Shown here piece by piece: positions 20,793-26,420 of a stretch of DNA of 26,420 nt (positions are counted from its first letter, which is position 1; each line of letters begins with the position of its first letter). The translations under genes were made by a program, and so were the position numbers. The DNA comes from a virus. The stretch covers positions 1 through 26,420 of IMG/VR virus record IMGVR_UViG_3300020174_000058. One strand, given 5' to 3'. The notes beneath the pieces were generated by a model that saw nothing but the letters and a program-made list of their open reading frames with translations, was not told the DNA's origin and did no database searches.

Positions 20793-21079
20793 TGACAAAA
20801 AAAGAGAAGTTAGATAAGATTAGAAAAGACTACGATAATTATTGTAGATCATTAGGCGTCAATATTGATTCAGATTATACATCATTTGACGGTTATGATA
20901 TGCCAAATTATAAATGTAGGCCATCCATTCCAACTTCAGATAGAATTGTAGGTACCACAACTAAAAGAGTTTATTCCACACAAATACCTACAGGCAAAAC
21001 AATTAGTGTGGCGTATAACAAAGGTCCATATATGATCGTTGATGCTGTGGACTTTAAAACAATGGGAAGGAAAATATAG
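20792..21079 (+). CDS. Hypothetical protein
   Basis: A 95-residue protein coupled by TAATG. N-terminal charged helix (about 1-20), then a Tyr/Pro/Thr-rich part (SFDGYDMPNYKCRPSIPTSD, about 46 residues in) and a beta-like GKTISVAYNKGPYMIV near the end. Two cysteines. No family recognised. Confidence 0.55.
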   Translation: MTKKEKLDKIRKDYDNYCRSLGVNIDSDYTSFDGYDMPNYKCRPSIPTSDRIVGTTTKRVYSTQIPTGKTISVAYNKGPYMIVDAVDFKTMGRKI

Positions 21080-21080
21080 T

Positions 21081-21299
21081 ATGAGAACAATGATGATGAT
21101 AACCATTTTAGTTTTAATGACTACTATTATGGCAAAAGCAAATCCAGTTACTAATTGGATTGAAAATGAAAAGAATAAGATAGTAGAATATCAAAAATCA
21201 AGTTGGGAAGAAGGTAAAGAACAGAACGCTGCCAATTGGGCAAAGATTAAATCTTTCTTTTCAAACTTAACAGGACAAGGCGATGCTTCACAAAATTAG
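21081..21299 (+). CDS. Small exported protein
   Basis: The start at 21081 is chosen because it has AAGGA upstream and gives a proper signal peptide (about 1-20, MRTMMMITILVLM...MAKA|NP). The mature part is about 52 residues, helical and charged, with Trp residues (NWIENEKNKIVEYQKSSW). No lipobox, so probably soluble in the periplasm. First of several exported proteins in this early-type block. It overlaps the next gene by 17 bases. Confidence 0.6.
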   Translation: MRTMMMITILVLMTTIMAKANPVTNWIENEKNKIVEYQKSSWEEGKEQNAANWAKIKSFFSNLTGQGDASQN

Positions 21300-21525
21300 T
21301 CAGTTCTGTGATAAGATTGATAATCTAAAAAAAATGTCAGATAAACTTCGGACTATGAAATATGGTAATCCGAAGGCATCTGATGAAGAAATAGATAATA
21401 TGATTTCAGATATTCAATCAGAATGTTTATTACTTTCAAATGATAAATCAAAATATGAAAACGTTTTTGATGACAATGATTTACCAAAAAACTATACAGA
21501 TAAATTTTTAGAGGAAGGTGTATGA
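21283..21525 (+). CDS. Hypothetical helical protein
   Basis: An 80-residue protein overlapping the exported protein gene by 17 bases and the next by ATGA. Two helices with heptad character (about 4-25, about 33-55) and an acidic C-terminus. No signal peptide although its neighbours have one. Unknown. Confidence 0.5.
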   Translation: MLHKISQFCDKIDNLKKMSDKLRTMKYGNPKASDEEIDNMISDIQSECLLLSNDKSKYENVFDDNDLPKNYTDKFLEEGV

Positions 21526-21683
21526 GCGATAAAGATATACAAATAAAAAAATTAGAAGAAGAAAAAAAAGAACTTACAGATCAATTAGAACTTTATGAGT
21601 TTAGCGGTTCATCTGGTAAAATACAAGAAATTGAAGATAAACTTTACGAAGTAAATGATACAATTAAAAAATTATATGCCTAA
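21522..21683 (+). CDS. Small coiled-coil protein
   Basis: A 53-residue charged coiled coil (KKLEEEKKELTDQLELYEF, then a GSSG hinge and a second helix), i.e. a helical hairpin. The start forms ATGA with the previous stop, with GAGGAAGG 10 bases upstream. The end overlaps the lipoprotein gene by 8 bases. Too short for automatic callers, but the signals are good. Confidence 0.6.
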   Translation: MSDKDIQIKKLEEEKKELTDQLELYEFSGSSGKIQEIEDKLYEVNDTIKKLYA

Positions 21684-22149
21684 AACATTATTATTGTTTG
21701 TTGTTTGTTTGTTGTTAACTAATTGTAGCGCTAATAGATCAACTGTTGGTGCTACATTAGGTGGTGCTACAACAACTGGTGTATGTGTTGAAATGGGAGT
21801 AAATGACCCTTACGCTATTGGAGCTTGTGCTTTAGTAGGTGCTTTTGCGGGTGCTGAGATAATGTACAAATCTGATTATGATGTACACAATGCGGTATTT
21901 GTAGATCATTTAAATACAAGTCCATCAAAACAATCATATACGAATTGGTACAATACAAAAACAGGCAATAGTGGTATAATTAAAACAAGTAGCTCTTATA
22001 TGAAAGGTCCTTTAAAGTGTAAAGATTATGACGCTACCGTAGATATTACTCAACAATGGCCATTAATTGGGATTGGTAGTCCTAATAGAAAAGCAGTATT
22101 TGGTACAGCGTGTCAGTTACCAGATGGACAATGGATTGAAAAAAGATGA
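21676..22149 (+). CDS. Lipoprotein resembling the 17-kDa surface antigen family
   Basis: A 157-residue lipoprotein from the ATG at 21676 (MPKTLLLF...), giving signal peptide about 1-17 with LTNC (Cys17 or so). A glycine-zipper part follows (TVGATLGGATTTGVCVEMG ... GACALVGAFAGAEIM). The C-terminal half has YTNWYNTKTGNSGII, SSYMKGPLKCKDYDATVDI and GTACQLPDGQWIEK, the pattern of the 17-kDa outer-membrane antigen C-terminal domain found in Rickettsiales and SAR11 relatives. Probably an outer-membrane or periplasmic protein of host origin, expressed during infection. Overlaps the next gene by ATGA. Confidence 0.75.
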   Translation: MPKTLLLFVVCLLLTNCSANRSTVGATLGGATTTGVCVEMGVNDPYAIGACALVGAFAGAEIMYKSDYDVHNAVFVDHLNTSPSKQSYTNWYNTKTGNSGIIKTSSSYMKGPLKCKDYDATVDITQQWPLIGIGSPNRKAVFGTACQLPDGQWIEKR

Positions 22150-22526
22150 ATAAGAAAAGAGTTTTATTTTTAATATTTTTGGTTTTACTTTTAATACCTG
22201 GTCTTGTAAATATAGCATTTTCAGGTGAAAAAATATTACATAGTAAAATTAAATCAATATCACCTGAAGAAACTGATGGTCAATATTGTTTTATAAAAGT
22301 GATTATCAAACAAAAAGATGATGAGATAATCAAAGAAGAAATTTTGGAGTGTGCTGATGGTAAAAAAGGCATAGAAACACCAGGTTATTGGGAGTTATTT
22401 GCTCAGTTTTATTACCGTGATGTATCAGCTCCAGAATATTGCCGATATTATAGTCGGCCAAACCACGTCTTTAAAACACCAGGAAAGACGTGTTTAAAAA
22501 TAGATGGTGAATGGGAGGTTAAATGA
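22146..22526 (+). CDS. Exported cysteine-containing protein
   Basis: A 126-residue protein with a signal peptide (about 1-26). The mature part has four or five cysteines (YCFIKVII, LECADGKKG, YCRYYSRPN, KTCLKIDGEWEV), enough for two disulfides, and the closing DGEW echoes the DGQW of the lipoprotein just upstream. Periplasmic location is likely. Coupled on both sides by ATGA overlaps. No family name supported. Confidence 0.6.
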   Translation: MNKKRVLFLIFLVLLLIPGLVNIAFSGEKILHSKIKSISPEETDGQYCFIKVIIKQKDDEIIKEEILECADGKKGIETPGYWELFAQFYYRDVSAPEYCRYYSRPNHVFKTPGKTCLKIDGEWEVK

Positions 22527-22663
22527 TTAAGAATATAATCATAATCTCACTTGTTGTAATTATAGTAACTGGAATGTCTGGAAGTGAGTTTTTAGACTAT
22601 GTTTCAATGGGACTTGACAAATTACAACAATTAGTATATAATGTAAAAAGTGAGGTTAATTAA
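22523..22663 (+). CDS. Small membrane protein containing the next promoter
   Basis: A 46-residue protein with GGGAGG upstream and ATGA overlap. Residues about 3-18 (KNIIIISLVVIIVTGM) form a transmembrane or signal-like helix, then a short amphipathic part (FLDYVSMGLDKLQQLV). The 3' third of the gene is at the same time a perfect sigma70 promoter for the following lipoprotein. Confidence 0.6.
   Translation: MIKNIIIISLVVIIVTGMSGSEFLDYVSMGLDKLQQLVYNVKSEVN
22614..22642 (+). promoter_or_regulatory. Perfect-consensus sigma70 promoter
   Basis: TTGACA (22614-22619), 17 bases, TATAAT (22637-22642): both hexamers and the spacing are at consensus. It lies within the upstream coding sequence. Start near 22649, then GTGAGG and the ATG at 22666. 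Confidence 0.8.
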
Positions 22664-22665
22664 TT

Positions 22666-23283
22666 ATGAATAAAATGAAAAAACTACTTACAGTTGTTGT
22701 AGCAGGCCTATTAGTGGCTAACTGTTCAGCGACATATAAGATGAAAAGTGAAAAAGGTAAAGTTTTAAATCAAGTGCCAAAATGGTATATGAATGACTTT
22801 TCAGATAAGAAAGCGTGTGATACACCTACTTTTGGTAAAGACAAAGATAAAATGTGTATCTTTGGTGTTGGTACAGCCGTATCGCCAGACTTGGCATTAT
22901 CAATTGAAAAAGCTATGATGATTGCTAAAGCAGAAATGGCTGACATTATTAAAGGAGAAATGAATAAATCTTCCAAACAATTCATTACTGAATTGGGAAA
23001 GACTCATACAAAAACTACAGTATCCGAAGTTGAGAGTACGATTGTAAACTTAATTAAAGATACACCAGTTAGAGGTTATGAAATATTTGCTAAAGATGTA
23101 ACTATAACTAAACAAGGTTATTATAGAAGTTGGATTGGTTTAAGATTACCAATGGGCGAATACAATAAAATGTATAACTTCACAATTGCTGAAGCTGTTG
23201 ACGCTTATAATGTAAAAGAGAAGGCTCAAATCGCTTACGATAACTTAATAGGTAAAGATGATGGAAATAATAATATACAGTAA
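22666..23283 (+). CDS. LPP20-like lipoprotein
   Basis: A 205-residue lipoprotein; signal peptide about 1-19 ends VANC (Cys20). The mature chain has PKWYMNDF, then IFGVGTAVSPDLALSIEKAMMIAKAEMADIIKGEM (split over about 65-100), the motif order of the LPP20 lipoprotein family (Gly-rich strand followed by an Ala-rich helix). A C-terminal YYRSWIGLRLPMGEYNKM follows. It is driven by the strongest promoter in the window. Probably outer-membrane or periplasmic; it may alter the cell surface during early infection. Overlaps glutaredoxin by about 23 bases. Confidence 0.7.
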   Translation: MNKMKKLLTVVVAGLLVANCSATYKMKSEKGKVLNQVPKWYMNDFSDKKACDTPTFGKDKDKMCIFGVGTAVSPDLALSIEKAMMIAKAEMADIIKGEMNKSSKQFITELGKTHTKTTVSEVESTIVNLIKDTPVRGYEIFAKDVTITKQGYYRSWIGLRLPMGEYNKMYNFTIAEAVDAYNVKEKAQIAYDNLIGKDDGNNNIQ

Positions 23284-23521
23284 ACAAAACTGTACATTTT
23301 GTAATAAGGCTAAACATTTGGTTAAGTCTTTAGGTTATGAATATACAGAAAAAAAGATGGAAGAGTTTGACTCTCCTCAAGCTATGTTAGAAGACATAGG
23401 TAAACAAGTAAGAACTATGCCACAAATTAAAATTGATGGTAAACTAGTTGGTGGTTATAATCAATTAGTAGAGTTTTTTGCTGATATGGGAAAAGTAAAC
23501 TTTAAGGGTGAGATTATATAG
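23261..23521 (+). CDS. grx: Glutaredoxin
   Basis: An 86-residue thioredoxin-fold protein (an adjacent ATG at 23258 adds one Met). Active site Cys11-Thr-Phe-Cys14 (NCTFCNKAK), cis-proline in VRTMPQIKIDG and the glutathione-binding GGYNQLVEFF. It would reduce the C-terminal shuttle cysteines of the phage NrdA, as T4 NrdC does. It starts within the LPP20-like gene and ends on a TAGTG junction with the next. Confidence 0.9.
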   Translation: MEIIIYSKQNCTFCNKAKHLVKSLGYEYTEKKMEEFDSPQAMLEDIGKQVRTMPQIKIDGKLVGGYNQLVEFFADMGKVNFKGEII

Positions 23522-23985
23522 TGTCAGATGATAATAAAATCATACCATTTCCAACAAACCGTATTGTTGAACGATCAACAGCAGGTCCACCAAAAGATGA
23601 TAAGACCGCTAAAAAGATACAAGCTCAACAAACAAAACAATTTGTAGAAACGGCTGTTGACGATATTAGTATGAACTTATTAAGACAACTATATGATCTT
23701 GCTGTTAAAACTGACGGATATAATTTCACAAAAGATTTAGCATTAGTGGTAGATTTGATTAGAGGTTTAATCTATAGAGATTTTGATATGAAACATCCTA
23801 CACAAGAACTAGCAGATAAAATTGTAGAGATTAATATTAATAAAAGAGGTGAAAAGTCAGCTAAAATAGATTATACAAAGGTTTTAGAGATAAAAGCTAA
23901 AAATCAAAAGCCTTTAAGCAACGAATTTAAAGACGAATTAAATGATCTAAATGGTATGTTTGATGGAGATAATTTAGATGATTAA
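23521..23985 (+). CDS. Conserved marine T4-like phage protein (GTG start)
   Basis: A 154-residue protein starting with GTG at 23521, sharing one base with the glutaredoxin stop (TAGTG). Begins SDDNKIIPFPTNRIVERS, a start I recognise in conserved marine T4-like phage proteins. A Gln/Lys helix (about 30-45) and LVVDLIRGLIYRDFDMKHPTQELAD (about 76-100) follow, then an acidic end. No enzymatic motif. Function unknown. Confidence 0.6.
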   Translation: MSDDNKIIPFPTNRIVERSTAGPPKDDKTAKKIQAQQTKQFVETAVDDISMNLLRQLYDLAVKTDGYNFTKDLALVVDLIRGLIYRDFDMKHPTQELADKIVEININKRGEKSAKIDYTKVLEIKAKNQKPLSNEFKDELNDLNGMFDGDNLDD

Positions 23986-24057
23986 CAAAATTCTTACGAG
24001 AATCGCCTTAACAGGTTGTAAAATAGTATTATTAACCAATTGATAAAGGAGAAAATT

Positions 24058-24402
24058 ATGTTTGGTTTAAAATCTAATAAAACAGAAACTAGAGGCAGAA
24101 AAAAAATGTCTAAAAAAGACAAAATTCTAAATCTATTACAAAGAGGACAATCAGTATCTTGGAAAGCTTTAAATACGACTTTCGGTTTAAAATCACCAAG
24201 AGCTATGGTTGATACTTTAAGAGCTGAAGGTTATATGATCTACGGTTCAAAACAAAAAGGTAAACACGTTTACAGAATGGGTAACCCTACAAGAGCTATC
24301 ATAGCTGCTGGTATCCAGGCTTTATACGGAACACCTTTTAAATACGACAATGCTAGCACTAAAGCTCCTACAAAAGCTACAGTAGCTTCTATTGACGCTT
24401 AA
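24058..24402 (+). CDS. Helix-turn-helix protein, probably highly expressed
   Basis: A 114-residue protein from the ATG at 24058, which has AAAGGAG 7 bases upstream. A basic start (about 10-20, TRGRKKMSKKDK) leads into a winged-helix-type HTH: DKILNLLQRGQSVSWKALNT then GLKSPRAMVDTLRAEGY (about 34-60) and a GKHVYRMG wing. A C-terminal Ala/Thr/Lys-rich tail completes it. The strong ribosome site, the dedicated terminator behind it and slightly richer codon choice point to high expression. It could be a transcription factor or an abundant DNA-binding protein. Confidence 0.65.
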   Translation: MFGLKSNKTETRGRKKMSKKDKILNLLQRGQSVSWKALNTTFGLKSPRAMVDTLRAEGYMIYGSKQKGKHVYRMGNPTRAIIAAGIQALYGTPFKYDNASTKAPTKATVASIDA

Positions 24403-24416
24403 GAAAGATATACATT

Positions 24417-24443
24417 TGGTGGCGAGAAATCGCCACCATTTTT
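24417..24443 (+). terminator. Strong intrinsic terminator
   Basis: A 9-bp perfect stem (24417-24425 with 24430-24438, GGTGGCGA core), a GAAA tetraloop and a run of T (24439-24443). The only textbook rho-independent terminator I found; it ends the HTH gene transcript. Confidence 0.9.
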
Positions 24444-24446
24444 AAA

Positions 24447-24602
24447 ATGACATTTACAGGAGGATTAATATTAGGATTTATTAGTTTAATAGTTTATGTT
24501 GTAGGTTTTACACTAGTCTATATAATATATGAAAGACATAGAAAAAACTTTGAACGAATTGAAGCATATAAAAAGAAAAAAGACCCCTTTGACTTTAGCT
24601 AA
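24447..24602 (+). CDS. Small membrane protein
   Basis: A 51-residue protein starting 4 bases after the terminator T-run, with no ribosome site at the right distance visible (AGGAGG lies inside the gene). Residues about 5-27 (GGLILGFISLIVYVVGFTLVYIIY) are one transmembrane helix split here by position, followed by a basic tail (RHRKNFERIEAYKKKK). Immediately followed by the next gene. Confidence 0.5.
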   Translation: MTFTGGLILGFISLIVYVVGFTLVYIIYERHRKNFERIEAYKKKKDPFDFS

Positions 24603-24603
24603 A

Positions 24604-24771
24604 ATGAAACCACAAAAACAATTAAAGATTGATAGAACGGAATACCAAGAAGTGGCCGATTGTATTAGAAGTGACCAAGTGCCAGCAAGTCATATTGTAG
24701 AATACTTTGGCGATAAGATGTTTTATCAATGGTATAAAAAGAAATATTTAAATGATTTTAGTAGACCTTAA
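24604..24771 (+). CDS. Small conserved-type phage protein
   Basis: 55 residues from the ATG at 24604, two bases after the previous stop; an in-frame ATG at 24529 would overlap the membrane-protein gene by 74 bases and is less likely. Core: KIDRTEYQEVADCIRSDQVP, then HIVEYFGDKMFYQWYKKKYL. I recall similar small proteins next to RNase H in marine T4-like phages. It overlaps RNase H by 20 bases. Function unknown. Confidence 0.6.
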   Translation: MKPQKQLKIDRTEYQEVADCIRSDQVPASHIVEYFGDKMFYQWYKKKYLNDFSRP

Positions 24772-25597
24772 TCAAGTTTTAATATCAAACCTTATGGCTC
24801 AAGTAAGAGGTAAAGGTGATGTAAAACCAAATAAAGAAATGATTAGACATATGGTCTTAAATTCTTTAAGAGGTTTTAATGTAAAGTTTAAAGAAGAATA
24901 TGGTACAATGGTATTATGTTCAGACGCTGGTGATCCTTGGCGTAGAGATTTCTTTCCTAATTATAAGTACAGTAGAAAACAAAGTAGATTAGATGGACCA
25001 TTTGATTGGGATAATATCTTTAAAATAATCACAGAAATTAAAAATGAGATTGCTAAAAGTTTTCCTTACATTGTAATGTATGTTGAGAACGCTGAAGCAG
25101 ATGATATTATAGCAACACTTGTAAAATTAAGAGAAGAAGACAAGTATTTAATTATTTCAGGTGATAAAGACTTTATACAATTACAACATTATGGTGATGT
25201 ATACCAATGGTCACCGTTTTTAAAGGCCTACATTGGTGAACAATTAGATCCAATTAAATTTTTAAGAGAACAAATTATTAAAGGTGATAGATCAGATGGT
25301 GTACCAAATATATTAAGTCCAGATGATGTATTTAAAACGGGTGAAAGACAAAAACCAATTACAAAACAAAAGTTGGAAGAGTGGTCAAATGTAGATAATA
25401 TACCATTAGGGTCAGAAACCAAAAAGAACTTTAATAGAAATAAGAAGTTAATTGATCTATCCCAAATACCATTAACGATAGAAAATAACATTATAAATAC
25501 ATTTAGAAGCTATAAAGTACCAGACAGGTCGCTACTGTTGCCTTACTTTATAGAAAATAAATTGAAGTCAATGATTGAGAATATTAGTGATTTCTGA
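24752..25597 (+). CDS. rnh: RNase H / 5'-3' exonuclease, T4 Rnh type
   Basis: A 281-residue FEN-1-family nuclease that removes RNA primers from Okazaki fragments. Acidic metal ligands: Asp5 (ILVDLNQ), Asp58/Asp61 in CSDAGDPWRRDFFPNYKYSR, Glu115/Asp117/Asp118 in NAEADDIIATL, Asp138/Asp140 in ISGDKDFIQLQ. QWSPFLKAY and the KGDRSDGVPNI helix-hairpin region also match T4 RNase H, as does the YKVPDRSLLLPYF end. Works with gp61 primase encoded upstream. Full length, starting within the preceding gene. Confidence 0.93.
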   Translation: MILVDLNQVLISNLMAQVRGKGDVKPNKEMIRHMVLNSLRGFNVKFKEEYGTMVLCSDAGDPWRRDFFPNYKYSRKQSRLDGPFDWDNIFKIITEIKNEIAKSFPYIVMYVENAEADDIIATLVKLREEDKYLIISGDKDFIQLQHYGDVYQWSPFLKAYIGEQLDPIKFLREQIIKGDRSDGVPNILSPDDVFKTGERQKPITKQKLEEWSNVDNIPLGSETKKNFNRNKKLIDLSQIPLTIENNIINTFRSYKVPDRSLLLPYFIENKLKSMIENISDF

Positions 25598-25619
25598 TAA
25601 CATATATATGGAGTAAATT

Positions 25620-26132
25620 ATGGCAGAGCCAACACAAAACCCAAACTTAATTAGTAGAAAAGCTATGTCAGCTATGTCAGCCACATCAGGTGCTGCTGGA
25701 GAAACTGTACACGAGATTTTTACTAAAATTAATAACGCCAAAGATAAGCCTAAAAAGATAGAAGTTTTAAAAAGGTACGATCAACCTTACATAAGACAAC
25801 TTTTAAAGGCAGCCTTTGATCCTAAAATTAAGTGGATATTACCAGAAGGAACACCGCCTTATATCGCTAATGAGGCACCAGTTGGTACTGAACACACTTT
25901 ATTAAAGAATGAAACAAGAAGATTGTATTTGTTTATAGAAGGTGGCGATAGTACAATTAGTAAAACAAGGAAAGAAACCTTGTTTATACAAATGTTAGAA
26001 GGCCTACATCAAAGTGAGGCTGAGGTTCTAATAAATGTAAAAGATAAAAAACTAAACAAAGTTTATAAAGGTCTAACAGCTGAAATGGTAAAAGAATCAT
26101 TTAACTGGAATGACGAATTTATGAAAAAATAG
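25620..26132 (+). CDS. DUF6433-like conserved marine T4-like phage protein
   Basis: A 170-residue protein behind a GGAG site. From residue 28 it matches a family I know from marine T4-like phages (as DUF6433, from memory): VHEIFTKINNAKDKPKKIEVL, QLLKAAFDPKIKWILPEGTP, NETRRLYLFIEGGD, KETLFIQMLEGLHQSEAEVL, KVYKGLTAEMVKESFNWND. The first 27 residues are Ser/Ala/Met-rich and variable. Cytoplasmic, helical. Often near rnh and replication genes; function unknown. Confidence 0.8.
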   Translation: MAEPTQNPNLISRKAMSAMSATSGAAGETVHEIFTKINNAKDKPKKIEVLKRYDQPYIRQLLKAAFDPKIKWILPEGTPPYIANEAPVGTEHTLLKNETRRLYLFIEGGDSTISKTRKETLFIQMLEGLHQSEAEVLINVKDKKLNKVYKGLTAEMVKESFNWNDEFMKK

Positions 26133-26176
26133 AGTAAAATCTACTCATTTTGTAGGGTGTGACATTCACGCCCTAC
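26132..26176 (+). terminator. Two hairpins ending the rnh transcript
   Basis: GAGTA/TACTC (26132-26136 with 26142-26146) followed by ATTTT, then an 11-bp stem (26152-26162 with 26166-26176, one G-T pair, loop CAT). The second has no T-run after it on this strand. Together they probably end or stabilise the upstream mRNA. Confidence 0.6.
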
Positions 26177-26209
26177 TAAAAACCCTTACCTCCCAACGCT
26201 TTTTAACGC

Positions 26210-26238
26210 TTGACATTTTGGTCATAATGTAGTATCCT
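26210..26238 (+). promoter_or_regulatory. Sigma70-type promoter
   Basis: TTGACA (26210-26215), 17-base spacer, TATCCT (26233-26238). The preceding TAACGC is identical to that of the promoter at 18213. The start near 26245 gives a leader with AAAGGAG for the ATG at 26263. Confidence 0.65.
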
Positions 26239-26262
26239 AAATAATATAAAGGAGATTATATT

Positions 26263-26420
26263 ATGAAAAAATACTTGATAACATTAGCAATTACTCTTGC
26301 TACATTATGGTTTAGTCTTACGAGTTTTATGAACTCGGTGATGGCTGATGATTATAACAAGGCCGTAGTAGGTCACGTTATACAAAGTACAGTAAATGGT
26401 ACAAACGTAGATGTATCAAA
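26263..26420 (+). CDS. Exported protein, truncated by window end
   Basis: The first 52 codons of a gene behind AAAGGAG. A signal peptide (about 1-28, MKKYLITLAITLATLWF...MA|DD) is followed by DYNKAVVGHVIQSTVNGTNVDVS. No lipobox seen. Continues past 26420. Yet another envelope-directed protein with its own promoter. Confidence 0.65.
   Translation, partial: MKKYLITLAITLATLWFSLTSFMNSVMADDYNKAVVGHVIQSTVNGTNVDVS

Noticed and set aside
23978-24043. A 21-codon frame before the HTH gene
   Set aside because: Too short, overlaps the previous gene end, no ribosome site; nothing in the product looks functional.
1-26420. CRISPR arrays, insertion sequences, integrase or attachment sites
   Set aside because: I saw no regularly spaced direct repeats, transposase or integrase motifs, or tRNA-like attachment sequences on either strand.

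Overview
The window is a strongly AT-rich, gene-dense segment of a T4-like (myovirus-type) phage genome. All recognisable genes lie on the + strand, many overlapping by 1-20 bases through TAATG or ATGA junctions. T4-family anchors are the gp61-type primase, nrdA/nrdB, a gp32-era style RNase H, a RuvC-like nuclease, late promoters of the TATAAATA type and several conserved proteins I recognise from marine T4-like phages. The base composition, alphaproteobacterial-looking lipoproteins (a 17-kDa surface-antigen type, an LPP20-like type) and the presence of curli genes fit a marine phage of the pelagimyophage kind (SAR11 host). The host assignment is inference.

Layout. 1-566: hairpins and a small structural-type protein. 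581-3330: small proteins, several with N-termini resembling T4 capsid-targeting peptides, plus conserved marine-myovirus proteins. 3332-5798: envelope and lysis block with a DUF1353 protein, a small membrane protein, an overlapping i-spanin/o-spanin pair, a thermonuclease and two tandem paralogous membrane proteins. 5803-12151: a late-promoter-headed operon csgF - csgG - curlin-like protein - FecR-domain protein - PA14/curlin fusion - CHASE2 adenylate cyclase. 12152-12400: a possible small basic gene, a structured RNA-like element and a second late promoter. 12408-18059: coiled-coil membrane protein, primase, nrdA, nrdB, zinc-ribbon protein, RuvC-like nuclease. 18060-24443: short genes behind sigma70-type promoters (all containing CTTGAC), including DUF3310, several exported or lipidated proteins, glutaredoxin and an HTH protein closed by a strong terminator. 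24447-26420: small membrane protein, RNase H, a DUF6433-type protein, terminator hairpins, another promoter and the start of an exported protein cut by the window end.

The most striking system is the 5.8-12.2 kb island. It encodes an outer-membrane curli pore (CsgG) with its CsgF adaptor, two secreted proteins with curlin repeats that share a nearly identical first repeat, one of them fused to a glycan-binding-type PA14 domain, a periplasmic FecR-domain protein whose C-terminus also looks curlin-like, and a membrane CHASE2-class III cyclase with all catalytic residues. Tight gene coupling and a late promoter suggest that the virus makes an amyloid-type surface fibre and a cAMP-type signal late in infection. 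From memory, csgG/csgF-type genes have been noted in metagenomic pelagimyophages. I do not recall a description of the full set with PA14-curlin, FecR and CHASE2-cyclase, and could not check.
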